From Amyelois transitella (lineage: Eukaryota; Arthropoda; Insecta; Lepidoptera; Pyralidae), in assembly GCF_032362555.1 (NCBI RefSeq), contig NC_083529.1:1550001-1614000 (forward strand): 64,000 nt of DNA. Direction: 5' to 3'. The notes under the pieces were generated by a model, which did no database searches, was not told where the DNA came from, and saw only the letters and a program-made list of their open reading frames with translations. The translations under genes and the position numbers were made by a program. Shown one piece after another: positions 53,370-63,945 of the stretch (position 1 is the first letter of the stretch; the number at the start of each line of letters is the position of its first letter).

Positions 53370-56040
53370 GATCATCCGATTATCGCATTGATGTGATTCC
53401 GTCTGATTATTATAACAACAAAGAGACTGAACTGATATAGGGCATTGACTCATTAACTGACCAGGGTTTAACAGACGATGTTTAACATATAGCACTTGGC
53501 AGCTCATTACTCCCAATATCAATGTTTACATGTCTGATTCACGGAAGGGGTGTGTACTGTGTAAGTAAACGGGTGTTTAACCTCTCATATCGATCAGGTT
53601 CTTGGTATGAGTAATGTCAAGGTCTCCTGGCCGATCAGACCATCGCCTACATAACTTCAGAGAAACATTGTTCAACAGTTAATCGCGTTAGTTCGCGGGA
53701 TAGTATTGATTTTATAAGAACTTGTGGTTTTCTGTGGGAATAAACTAATTTATGTAACCAATCCATAGACGTACTAAATGTGGTTTCATAGCATTAGAAA
53801 TTATTTATTTGTTTGTTTGTAAACACTTTATTGCACATAAAAATAAATATATCAAATAACAAAACAGTTATTGGATTTAGATTAGATTTATTTAGAGAGT
53901 TGTATGGTTCGTCCAAAAAGATGTTAGTGCTGAACTAGAATGGGCAAAAATCTTGAATAAATCATTGTGATTTTAGTTATTTCGAAGTGAAAAGGATTTC
54001 AATAGGAAATATAAGTACCTAACTAACCAAACCACAGTTTGCGTAAAAACTTAAAAAATAATCACAGTAGATATATAGTTAACGATTTAACCGCCACAAA
54101 AGGGGTGCCGCCATTCGGTTAGACAACTTTTGTACAGCTGTTTATTTGCTGCAATGTGCATTATCCGTTAATCTTTATTGCAGTTAAAATCGCGTATGGA
54201 TTTCGAAATTGTTGACGCTAACAATCATCTGAAATGTTTCTTTTCTTCCCAACATCCACGTGGGAAGCCATAGGTTTTGTTATTGTAACTAGCAAACTTT
54301 CCTCTCGTTTCTGAGTACTGCAGTCACATTTCAAACGAGTTTACGAAGTTACTAGACGGCGCCGTTCACGTTATGCGAATAATCTCCTCAATTTCCATTC
54401 CTTCATTGAAAATGCTATCTTAGTGCACCACTAGACCACATGGACCTGTTGGTCCCTTATATTTGGCTTGTAAACCAAATTTCAAATCTAGACCGGTTCA
54501 GTATGTGCAATGTGCAAGGTCTGTATGCTGATATGTCAGTCAATCTTTCAGTCAGTGTCCTCATTGATTTAATAAGATTCTGTACCATCACGTTCAGGCG
54601 AATGAACCTCCCTGACGGCCCCAGGCGTTCAACCCGAACCACCGACGAAGGCCATGGAGTCAAGGACACTTCTGCAGTGCTATGTAGACTGGATTACTTG
54701 TCTAGAGAATTTGATTTGTAAACATAGGTATTTGTTTAGAAAAATCTTTCTTAGTTGAGGACATAGTGGAAATTGAATTTTTGAATAAAAGACAAAAGAG
54801 AAAATGAATTTTTAGGCGAAAATAGGAAATTTTTTGTACAGTTCTTAGGTAGAGTAGGATAATTGAGAGGATTACTCTAAATTCTCATCGGATACGGTAT
54901 TAGATAGCACGTTGTACTTGGTAAGACGAAATTTAAAGTTTAAATTTTTTTAACCGAAAATTAATCTTCACTTCAAAAAGTATTGCGCATTGTTGTGTCA
55001 AAATAAAGCAATATATATTTTTGGAGATTAGATAATATACTAAATAATATTACGAAATCTTCCTCTAAACTGAATAAAACCTGTAAAATTACTTTAAAAA
55101 ACGACAAAACAAAGTAGAATTATTAGTAATTCGTTAAGGCAACAATATTTATACGAATTAATCGAGTTTCGAGAAACAAAGTTCCACGAACTCAAATCGT
55201 TTTTGACCCTGACCTGGTTAAGATTACACAGAAATTGGATCAATATGGAAAGGCTGATCCTTCTCATATAGGAAGGAGGATAGTAATAGCAGTATAGAAA
55301 TTATTTCGAAAATTCGCCAAAATGTAAAATGGAGTTGTACGAGTAAAAATGTCAAAATTCTGAAAAAAATCGGGTAATATACAGATAATACACAAAAAAG
55401 TGAAGTGGTTATGTGTCTTTTAGAAATATTATAATAATAAAGTACTTATAAAATATGTAAGTACTACATATTAAATTCCTAATTTACTTTTGAGATTTAC
55501 ATAAATTATTGTGCTATTTTTTTTTAATTTGATGTTTTATTTTTATTTATTTAAATACACATAACAAATTGTAGTAAAAATATACATAATAGTAAAATTA
55601 TAAGGTTACGATCTACACTACAAATTCAAAAACAGTGTACATACTAAGACCATATAAGAAAAATGCAAACAGTTAAGAGATACAATATATGATAACGATA
55701 TAAGTTAATTAAAGTAAATTCTATTAGAAATCATTGAAAAGCTCTTCACTTTCGAAAAAGGGGATCTACCACTTACAAAACCAATATTAACTTTGGGAAT
55801 TGAAAATTTTATTACTTCCTGAACTTTGAACTTTTGGCCCAGTGACCTTGACCTTGTGAATCATCCCCCCTTCGTCACCACATACAGACATTATGTCAAT
55901 AGAAATAATTGATTGATAATCGAGAATGTGAAGGCCGTGTGTAGTCGTAATTTTTATCGGAATTTCAATTTTATGAATACAATTTTAAGTAGGTACGTAT
56001 TAATTAACTTTTAATGTTATATAAATTATAAAATATAGTA
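53370..56040. other. No gene seen
   Basis: This is AT-rich. A 93-codon + strand frame (54440-54721) and a 70-codon - strand frame opposite it show no family features. Confidence 0.45.
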
Positions 56041-56134
56041 TCGTTGAGTAAGTATCTCGTAACACAAGTGCCGAACTTACTTCGGGGCTAACTCAATCTG
56101 TGTAATTTGTCCCGTATATATTTATTTATTAATT
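56041..56134 (+). mobile_element. tRNA-derived SINE, 3' part
   Basis: GTAAGTATCTCGTAACACAA, then CTAACTCAATCTGTGTAATT and an (ATTT)n tail. It matches the end of the SINE at 4333-4581. Confidence 0.75.
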
Positions 56135-56179
56135 TTAATGTGTGACCTTATGAAAGTTTCTATTGTTTTATTTTACAGC

Positions 56180-56365
56180 TACTTACTCAGAAAAGAACAG
56201 AATAGAATAAATTTATTTTCAAAATTGGATAAAAGGTATCATTTATTGACGTCGCATAACTTATCTAAATCTCATTATATGTATCTACTACCGCTTCCAA
56301 AGCGCATGCGCAGAAGAAGCAGCGGAACAAACTACACTGCTGAATTTTCACCGGACGTCAATTTA
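56180..56365 (+). repeat. Dispersed repeat D, copy 2
   Basis: CTACTACCGCTTCCAAAGCG, then GCAGAAGAAGCAGCGGAACA and ACTACACTGCTGAATTTTCA, parallels 1385-1605. Confidence 0.5.
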
Positions 56366-56497
56366 CAAATTGTGACCGAATGCAAATTGTCTACATTAAA
56401 AAGAAATCATGAATACTCATAAAATGTATAATAATTTCAATTATCTGAATTTAGACATAAGCTTCATCAAAAAAAAAGAACAGAAAGTATAATTAAA

Positions 56498-56753
56498 CTA
56501 GCTGTGCCCGCGACTTCGTCCGCGTGGAATAGTTATTTTGGGGATCGTTAAGGCCTTAAGGAAAAATATTTTTTCACATTTTCCATTATTTCTTCGCTCC
56601 TAATAGTTGCAGCATAATGTTATATAGCCTAAAGCATTTCTCGATATATGGTCTATTCAACACAAAAATAATTTTTCAATTTCGAACCGGTAGTTCCTGA
56701 GATAAGCGCGTTCAAACAAACAAACTCTTCAGCTTAATAATATTAAGTATAGA
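56498..56753 (-). mobile_element. Lep1-like Helitron, non-autonomous
   Basis: On the - strand it runs from TCTATACTTAATATTATTAA to GACGAAGTCGCGGGCACAGC then TAG, with A/T flanks. Confidence 0.75.
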
Positions 56754-57498
56754 TGTATCGGCACCACTTCTTTGTTTCTCCAATAACATTACTTTATCCC
56801 AAAAAATTAAGAAATCTTCGTTTGCAAATGAATGTATTCGTTTATTTCATCAATAACATTTCTTTGAATACATTGACAAAATTATTTTGACGTAAATCCC
56901 ACACGGATAAACAAATAACAAAATTCAATACCAGTTAATATGAACAAAACATTATGCCAACTGATATTACCCGGTAAGGCCGAGACAAACAAGAAATAGC
57001 TAATAAGCAAAGATAATAATACAGTTTAAAACAATGTGACCGTTCAGTTTCCCTAAATTAACTAAATTACAGGGAATCTTTATCTCGTCTTGTCAATATT
57101 CCATTACATTTATTAGGGTCAAAAGTCTGAACTCTTTTCATTGCTAAGCATCGCAACAAGATAGGATACGTCTGATTTTTATTTTTATTCCTGAGAGTAC
57201 AATTTATCTTTGTATAACAAGAGGCTGTCCTGTTGTGAAATTTGATTATTTTTAAGACAAATGAAATGGTAATTTTACAACTTCATACTTTCCATGTGAT
57301 GATCGCAAGTATTTTTAGTTTAATATTTTGCATATAAGACAATCGTGCTGTTCCACCGACCACTATTCGACGAAACTCTTCTTAATTAGGTGTAACAATT
57401 ATAAATACTATTAAAAAAGATAGTGAAATACGGTTGAATTGAGAACCTCCTTTTTAGAAGTCGGTTAAACAGAGAACATTTCTGAAGATGATTTAGTA

Positions 57499-57655
57499 AA
57501 AGGATAGGCTTATAAACTTGGGATTCTTCTTTTATGCGATGGGCAACAAAATCACAACCTGTCACTATTTGATCTAGATTCTATCATTAAGCCTAACAGC
57601 TGAACGTGGCCTATCAATCTTTGAAGACTGCTGGCTTTGTCTACCCCACAAGGCT
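57499..57655 (+). mobile_element. SINE-A copy, both ends truncated
   Basis: AAAGGATAGGCTTATAAACT through GCTGAACGTGGCCTATCAAT and GTCTACCCCACAAGG. Confidence 0.75.
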
Positions 57656-57770
57656 CAATTGGCTGCGCAGAAGAGACATCAAGAAGACAATACAAGAGTT
57701 TAAGGTCCGCTCCGGTATTTTTCATCAAATGGAAAACGTTTATCGAGTCGATGATCTGCCGAAGAACTAA
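57656..57770 (+). other. Coding-like fragment, unrecognised
   Basis: The frame reads WLRRRDIKKTIQEFKVRSG, then FHQMENVYRVDDLPKN and a stop. Its composition looks protein-like, but it is short and has no family I can name. It directly follows a SINE-A copy. Confidence 0.2.
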
Positions 57771-57967
57771 CGTTTACAAGTTATTCAACTAATCAAATCA
57801 AAATCCCTCCTTATGTAAGAACGGATAAATCAATGTCAAGTCTTGCTATTTCTGTGATAATTTCCATTGTTATCATACTGTATAAGTATTTACAAGTTGT
57901 GACGTAAATGATGAAATATGAAGAATTTCAAGACTGTTATGCGCAATAATAGATATTCTTTATAAGA

Positions 57968-58013
57968 ATTATTCTTTTAAGGATATATAAAAATATATCC
58001 TTAAAAGAATAAT
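57968..58013. repeat. Perfect 20-bp inverted repeat, 6-bp loop
   Basis: ATTATTCTTTTAAGGATATA pairs exactly with the segment 57994-58013. A related TTTTCTTTTAAGGATTTAAT occurs near 58068. Confidence 0.85.
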
Positions 58014-58211
58014 ATAATAAAATGTTATAATTACGTCAAATGGCATCAAATGTTATAATAGGAATTTTCTTTTAAGGATTTAATAATATGAAAAGATTAT
58101 AGCCTTACTTACGTGTTATATCCTATCTGAGGTTATAAAATGTATCTAACAATATATAAGCTTCAAAATGATTCACTCAAATGTCAAAAATACTTTCCCT
58201 AACTTCTTGAT

Positions 58212-58451
58212 TCACGTTGATCCCTTTCCACAAATCAGTAAAGAAAATGCATCAGAATAAGTTTCAATATAACTATAAAATATATAACTTCGTGCTACTA
58301 CACAAAATGACATCGTAGTAACGACTTCATCAGTGTCAAATAATATCGATATGTTAATGGGGGCGATGTCTTTCTTAGGATTTAGGTCACACAGGTCATA
58401 ATCATCAGACTCAGGTAATAGGCTGCACTGGCGGAACACGCCCAAAATCAC
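58212..58451 (-). other. Coding-like - strand ORF, unrecognised
   Basis: The frame is open for about 95 codons when read without requiring Met, and includes LRLEVINIYDYVILGVF and DLCDLNPKKDIAPINISIL. Its composition is protein-like. There are no recognisable domains and no neighbouring exons. It could be a decayed gene or transposon piece. Confidence 0.2.
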
Positions 58452-59050
58452 GTAGTCATAAATATTAATGACTTCGAGACGAAGATTCTTCAGAATATAC
58501 TCGTAGGAAGTTCGGAATTATTAGTTTGGTCATTATCAATGGATTTCTTAGATTTTCCTTAATCGGGTTTTTGGGTGCTTCGTTTGTTTTGCATATGGAA
58601 ATTGTTGTTGCTATCAATATCATTTTTCCTAGTTTTTTTTATATTTTTTATCGTAATTCTTCTTCTTTTCTTTCAGCCATGCTCAGCCAAATATCTAGCC
58701 TTATTTTTATATTTATGTCGTCTTTGTATAAACATTTAAAACCCCGAAAGACTAATTTTCCGCCTTCGACTCATTCATGCTTTTGCTTGCCCTTGTCAAC
58801 AATTATGTCAAGAAATAATCCATAATTTTCCTGAGTACCACTATCAGATTATCATTATCATAGGGTCAGCATTCATGTCAAGTCATTCTCTATCAAATTC
58901 AACATACATTAGGCACGAGTTGATTATTCCTTATCAACTGCGACTTTACATAGTAATCTAATCGTATTTTAATAGCTGCCATGCATCTCAGCGTGATGTA
59001 TAAGTAAATTAATAAGTATGTAGATTCGCCATTCTTTATGCTTAATTTCT

Positions 59051-59309
59051 TACATACATATAATCACGTCTATATCCCTTGCGGGGTAGACAGAGCCAAC
59101 AGTCTTGAAAAGACTGGTAGGCCACGTTCAGCTGTTTGGCTTTATGATGGAATTGAGATTCAAATAGTGACAGGTTGCTAGCCCATCGCCTAAAAGAAGA
59201 ATCCCAAGTTTATAAGCCTATACCTCAGTCGCCTTTTACGACATCCATGGGAACGAAATGGAGTCGTCTTATATTATTTTCTTTATTGGGGCCGGGAACC
59301 ACACGGCAC
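59051..59309 (-). mobile_element. SINE-A, full-length copy
   Basis: The tail TACATACATATAATCACGTC, the full body and the head GCCGGGAACCACACGGCAC are present. Confidence 0.88.
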
Positions 59310-59793
59310 TTAATTTCTTTTCTGTTGTTTTGCGTTATTTCATATATATATATAAGAACTTTATTCGATTTCTGAATTCTTTTGATCTGGATACATCTTT
59401 GTTATTCAATAATATTGTCACAATCATGTTTTATTTTAATCTCCTGAAAAACACGGCCATCTTGGTCCAAGACGAGACAAATTTGGTCTTGTAGCAGTTT
59501 GGAGAATTCAGTTTACATTGACGCGTGTCTATTTAGAGTCTATTAATGTTTCTGTTTAGCGTGTGTTTTCCGAGTGGCCTATTTTTAGCGCAATGCAAAG
59601 TGATCTTCATAGCCGAATTCGCCACCACTTCGGACTAAACCTTTTGACTAGTGCTGTGGATCGAGTAACAAATATTTCTAAAGGTTCTACTGGCAGAGAA
59701 GGCCTTCCTTATGACATGAGTTGACTTGCATTATATTAAGAGCAATAATTTTTAAATAATTACTTTCATGCATCTTTCTATGACTTTTGTTAA

Positions 59794-60009
59794 TTACACG
59801 GGTAGAGTAGATAATGAAAATAATACATTCCTACAATACCTAGGTATAATATCCAAAAGTTGATACAAATATGCCTTGTCAGCATTGGTTAAGTAAAAGT
59901 ACCCGGACCCTGGACTTGGTTCAAAGATCATCACCTTGAATTTTATAGTATCGTTTACAAGAATTAAAAGTTTAGACCCAGTGTCATTACGAAATTTGAG
60001 GCAAAGCAT
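59794..60009 (-). other. Coding-like - strand ORF, unrecognised
   Basis: It reads LKFRNDTGSKLLILVNDTIK, then FKVMIFEPSPGSGYFYLT. The amino-acid mix looks protein-like, but I recognise no family and see no splice partners. Confidence 0.2.
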
Positions 60010-60399
60010 TTTGATTACGAGTAGTTTCCGTGACAGACTTTCCTCTTATGTACTTCTAAGAACATAACACAGTGACTGTATGATTTGACATTATCAACTT
60101 TTAATAATTCTGATATTATCAGAAATCACATAGTCATAAGTATCAGTTATAATCGATATTAGTTACTGGAACTGTTATCTGCTAATCTGTAACGCATACT
60201 GATTATTGTATTGCATGATAGCAGTGGTAACACTAACTATTATCACCTTAAAAGTAAGATAAGGTTATAGTGGATACTAACTAGATCGTTATAAGAGAAA
60301 GTATCATGGTACTTACCTAATTACAAATCCAGCAAAATAACCATTGCTTTATCCGATCAAGTTAACCCAATTTGAGAATTCCTGCAACCGTTTCCTCCG

Positions 60400-60954
60400 C
60401 TAAAAACCCAAGCTAGCGGGATTTCCGAAGCACACACGTTAAACAAACATACTAAGCTCCCAAGTTACTAGTAAAACCCCCTGTATCGCCTTGATTCAAC
60501 TTTGCGCGGGGGACAGGGAAGGTTCAATGAAAATGGCGGTCAGACGAGCACGTTGAGACCTGTGCGGACGCAAAAATGCCCAACGCACACATTAATAAAG
60601 TTATCTTAGTCAATGTGTGTGAGGAATTCCGAGGAAACCACGCGTCGCTGGTTCAGGCGCCACACACACATTGATAAGTCCCTTTGTATGTGTGAAATTG
60701 CATAAATACGTCGAGCGCGTCACACGTTAAACACTTCTCGCTAAACTCTCGAAGCGACCACACGCTACTTGCGCTCGCGAACTTGTGAAATTATTGTGAC
60801 ATAGTTACGAGTGAACCCGCTGGCACGCGACTTGGATTGCATAATAATATTGTGATAAGTGATCGTGAAACCAGTGACAATTACACACAAATCGTGGAAA
60901 GTTTCCAAAATTTGTGAAAATTATAACCTGAAGAGCATCAACATATCAAACAAA
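60400..60954 (+). promoter_or_regulatory. Gadd45: Gadd45 promoter and 5' UTR region
   Basis: This block is GC-richer than its surroundings. It holds a kappaB-like GGGATTTCC at 60418-60426, AGGAATTCC at 60622-60630, and two GATA-type sites flanked by CACACATT/TGTGTG text (60585-60620 and 60661-60694). A TATA-like ATAAATA lies at 60702-60708, so transcription could start near 60730. The sites are read by eye and their function is inferred. Confidence 0.4.
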
Positions 60955-61016
60955 ATGTACAAAGATTCTGTAGTGCCCGTGAAAATGGAGACTTTCAGTG
61001 GAGTTGCGGCTAAATG
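60955..61016 (+). CDS. Gadd45: Gadd45 exon 1
   Basis: This encodes the 20-residue N-terminus plus two bases of codon 21. The donor GTAATT is weaker than consensus. Confidence 0.85.
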
Positions 61017-62144
61017 GTAATTATCATTTTCAATTTTATATATCGGATTCTTATAAGTACATACCTAGAAAGTTTAAGTTAAGCAAATTTAAATAATTAC
61101 TTACATGAAATTTAGTTGCGCTTGATTCTGAAATAACACTTTTAAAATTAAATAAGATAAATTTAAATTAAATCACAAAAACTTCTTAAAAATCTTATCA
61201 AATAAGAATTCTTCTAACGTTGCGTGCTAAATATACCAAATCAAACACCAAATGGAAAAAAAAAATCACAGTCCGGCAAACCAGACTACCAAGTTCAATG
61301 TCCTCATAACCTACTAAGGAATTTTACCGCCCTCGCCACAATCCTCGGTAGTATAGTGGTAAGTATCCCCGCCTGTCACGCGGGAGACCGGGGTTCGATT
61401 CCCCGCCGGGGAGGACTACTCTTTATTTTAGCGAATTTTTAATTAATACTCTTTTTGTTTTTTAGAGAATGGTTAATTCATCTATATTTTTTCTTTTTTT
61501 ACAGCCCTATAGGCCTATGCCTAAAAACGGTGCTGCGTAGAGCATGCATCGAGAAGAGGTTAACCATCGGCCTGCTTCCCGCCATCCAGTATTTATCAAA
61601 GAATAGTGATGGCGCCCTTTTCTGCGTTACTGCAGAGGCGCCACCTGGTGACAGCGCCACGCACATGCAAGAGGTCCTGCTGCAAGCATTTTGCACGGAA
61701 AACGACATTTACGTCATCAAGGTAAATATTTTACAAGGGATTCCTTGTTTTTTTTTACTTATGTCCAATTATAATTATGATTTTGCACACAGTTTAACAG
61801 GGCTCTCTTTATTTTCATATTCGAAGCACTTGAAACGTAATTTTAATTTTGTTTTTAACTTAGAACTCAAATAATAAATGTTTATTACATACTTGTACTA
61901 ATTACGACATTTTCCTTGTTCACAGGTCGATTCTCAAAACAAAATGAAGTCTTTGATCGGAGATCGTTGCACATCGTCTGACTACAGCTGCGTTTTAGTA
62001 CATTATCCTTACACAGACCCGTTTATGGACAGTCAAGAGATTGATCTTTCCATTCTGTCACAAGCCGAACAAGATTTGATTGAACATTGCGAGTTGAACT
62101 GGCATTATCCTCAACCCCCAGTCGTCAAGTTGCCCGAGAAGTGA
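60955..62144 (+). CDS. Gadd45: Gadd45 stress-response protein, whole gene (3 exons)
   Basis: Exons 60955-61016, 61505-61721 and 61926-62144 join to 498 nt (165 aa plus stop), which is the usual length of GADD45 proteins. The family has an L7Ae-like alpha/beta fold and is known to bind and activate the MAP3K MEKK4/MTK1 and to bind p21 and PCNA. Matching blocks are LRRACIEKRLTIGLLPAIQYL, then GALFCVTAEAPPGD (strand plus acidic loop), LLQAFCTENDIYVIKVD, and the C-terminal SCVLVHYP. Splice sites are G|GTAATT, ACAG|CCC, AAG|GTAAAT and CACAG|GTC. The start ATG is in AACAAAATG with another in-frame ATG ten codons on. Intron 1 (488 nt) contains a tRNA-Asp gene on the same strand. Insect Gadd45 is known to respond to stress, wounding and immunity. 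Confidence 0.93.
61342..61413 (+). tRNA. tRNA-Asp (anticodon GTC)
   Basis: The acceptor stem TCCTCGG pairs with CCGGGGA (one G-T pair) and the discriminator base is G. The D arm is GTATAGTGG, the anticodon loop is CTGTCAC, and the T arm is GGTTCGATTCC. It sits inside Gadd45 intron 1 on the same strand. It is followed by TTTATTTTA and then TTTTT around 61435-61460, which could terminate Pol III. Confidence 0.95.
61505..61721 (+). CDS. Gadd45: Gadd45 exon 2 (core domain)
   Basis: The acceptor is TTTTTTACAG and the donor is GTAAAT. It carries most of the L7Ae-like core, including QAFCTENDIYVIK. Confidence 0.93.
61926..62144 (+). CDS. Gadd45: Gadd45 exon 3 (C-terminus, stop)
   Basis: The acceptor is TTGTTCACAG. 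It encodes VDSQNKMKSL through KLPEK and a TGA stop. Confidence 0.92.
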   Translation, partial: VDSQNKMKSLIGDRCTSSDYSCVLVHYPYTDPFMDSQEIDLSILSQAEQDLIEHCELNWHYPQPPVVKLPEK

Positions 62145-62928
62145 ATTATTTGAAGAATAATTTATTGATATTGATTAAAGTTTTGCATTTCGCATCGACA
62201 TGCTGAGAAGCACCCAATTTCGGAGCGGCTTCGGCGTACAACGCCATCTAGTGTTCATAGTGTTAAATCCTCGATGGATTTATGGACATTTTGTGAGTTG
62301 TGATTTGTAGAGGTTCTTTTACATATTTGATGTTGTATAATACGAAATTTGGAATATTTTGAATGAAATTTATGAAAATTCACTAGACCTTTTCCCAGTA
62401 AAGTTGGTCGTTCCCAGTAAATTGTTCAACTTTCTTGATTCTTGTTAGAAATTTTCAAAGTACATATAATATTTCAGAGTAGATAGTGTCAGGAGATTGT
62501 GCTTGTACGTACAGTTTGCAAAAGTACAAAATGTTAATTATAATGTCTTCTTATAAAAAAATTGTTAAGTAGATTTTGCTCAGTAAGCGTTTTGGTCCTT
62601 CGTAAGAATTAGAGAAACCTCTTTTATAAATTGATTTGTATACTTATAAGAAGAGCACGGGAGATTTGAACTAAGATTTTATACCTTTTCTAATGTTAAA
62701 AGTAAGAAATTATAGAAAAAATTTATCTAATAAATTATTTGTTATAAAAAATTAAGGTTTTTTTACTTGCACTATAATTATTCCATTACCTCTGTAGTAG
62801 GTATATTTATATACTATATACTATATATATTTATATACCTACCCTACATATATTACAAAATTAGGGTACTGTAATGATGAGTGTGCAGAAAAAGCAAGAT
62901 TACCAGCGAGTTAAAAAAAAATAAAACG
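62145..62928. other. Gadd45 3' UTR and AT-rich intergenic text
   Basis: It contains the Gadd45 poly(A) candidate and a TATA-rich simple stretch (62810-62835). No gene is seen. Confidence 0.5.
62729..62734 (+). promoter_or_regulatory. Gadd45: Candidate poly(A) signal of Gadd45
   Basis: AATAAA lies about 585 nt after the stop, in an AT-rich 3' region that contains several AT-rich elements such as ATTTAT. Confidence 0.45.
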
Positions 62929-62934
62929 AATTAC

Positions 62935-62939
62935 AAAAA
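62935..62939 (-). terminator. Pol III T5 terminator of the 5S copy
   Basis: Five T residues directly follow the 3' end of the 5S sequence on the - strand. Confidence 0.7.
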
Positions 62940-63057
62940 GCCAACATCACGTGGTGTTCCTAGGCGGTCACCCATCCAAGTACTGACCGCGCCCGACGTT
63001 GCTTAACTTCGGTAATCGGACGAGAACCAGTGTTTTCAACGTGGTATGGACGTTGGC
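62940..63057 (-). rRNA. 5S rRNA copy
   Basis: Read on the - strand it begins GCCAACGTCCATACCACG and continues through AAGTTAAGCAACGTCGGGC, the GGATGGGTGACCGCC internal control region, and a 3' end that pairs with the 5' end (GGACGTTGGC-type stem, TGTTGGC). TTTTT follows directly (62939-62935). Small differences from the usual insect sequence (a T for C before GGTTCTC, TTACCG, CCTAGG) mean it could be either a live dispersed gene or a young pseudogene. Confidence 0.9.
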
Positions 63058-63587
63058 GAGAGGATCTTTGAATTAAGGAATCAAATTATACAAATAAAAG
63101 AACGGAAAACAACGAAAAACGCAATATTTCTGGCCTACAATTTGTAAGTTAATTTAAGGTATCAAATTAAAAGAAATCTGAAAAAAAATTTACATACAGC
63201 TACTTTACGTATAAGCTTTATTTGAATTTCTTAATTATAAAAATACAGGCAGCATTTTACCCTATGTCCTTTTCCGGAGTCATTAAAACTTAAACCTATA
63301 CTATAGGTACGAAAATTTCAAGAAGATTGGTTTAGGACATAACGCGTGAAGAGACAACAAACAAAAGTAAAATATGTACTTTGGCATTTTTTAAGATCTA
63401 CTTAATAGTTAATCTTTTGAAAATTAAATACTTATTAAATATTTGCTTATTTCATTTTATAAAGTAGTTGACATAAGTATGTAGGTACCTACCAACATTA
63501 TTTGTACAAACATTTTATTGCAAGTTGCAAGGCTGGGCGTCTTTACTCTCCTTTAGGCGTTTGGCCCAATTTCGGCCTGGGCACTGT

Positions 63588-63853
63588 ATACATACATACA
63601 TAGATATGGTCACGTCTGTATCCCTTGTGGGGTACACAGAGCCATCATTCTTGAAAAGACTGATCGACCACGTTCAGCTATTTGGCTTAATGATAGAATT
63701 GAGATTCACCTAGGGGCAGGTTGCTAGCCCGTCGCCTAAAATAAATTTCTCAAATTTGTAAGCCTATCCCTTAGTCGCCTTTTACGACATACATGCGAAA
63801 GAGATGGAGCGGTCCTATTCTGTTTTGTATTGGTGCCAGAAACCACACGGCAC
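63588..63853 (-). mobile_element. SINE-A, full-length copy
   Basis: The tail ATACATACATACATAGATAT and the body GCTATTTGGCTTAATGATAG are present, with the head CAGAAACCACACGGCAC. Confidence 0.85.
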
Positions 63854-63883
63854 ACCACGGGCACTGTATGTATACCTAAAAAT

Positions 63884-63945
63884 CATGAAGCGAAGGAAGT
63901 ATGCAGAGATCGTGGCACGTGGAAAGAGGTAGTCTCTGCCTACCT
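63884..63945 (+). mobile_element. RTE-like LINE 3' end fragment
   Basis: GAAGCGAAGGAAGTATGCAG, then GTGGAAAGAGGTAGTCTCTG and CCTACC. It gives way to a CT-rich simple repeat that runs to the window end. Confidence 0.65.

Noticed and set aside
54440..54721. 93-codon ORF with an overlapping antisense ORF
   Set aside because: It shows no recognisable domain, repeat partner or promoter; kept only as a gap note.
58920..60400. Another gene upstream of Gadd45
   Set aside because: Only a SINE-A copy and short frames are present; nothing joins into a gene model.
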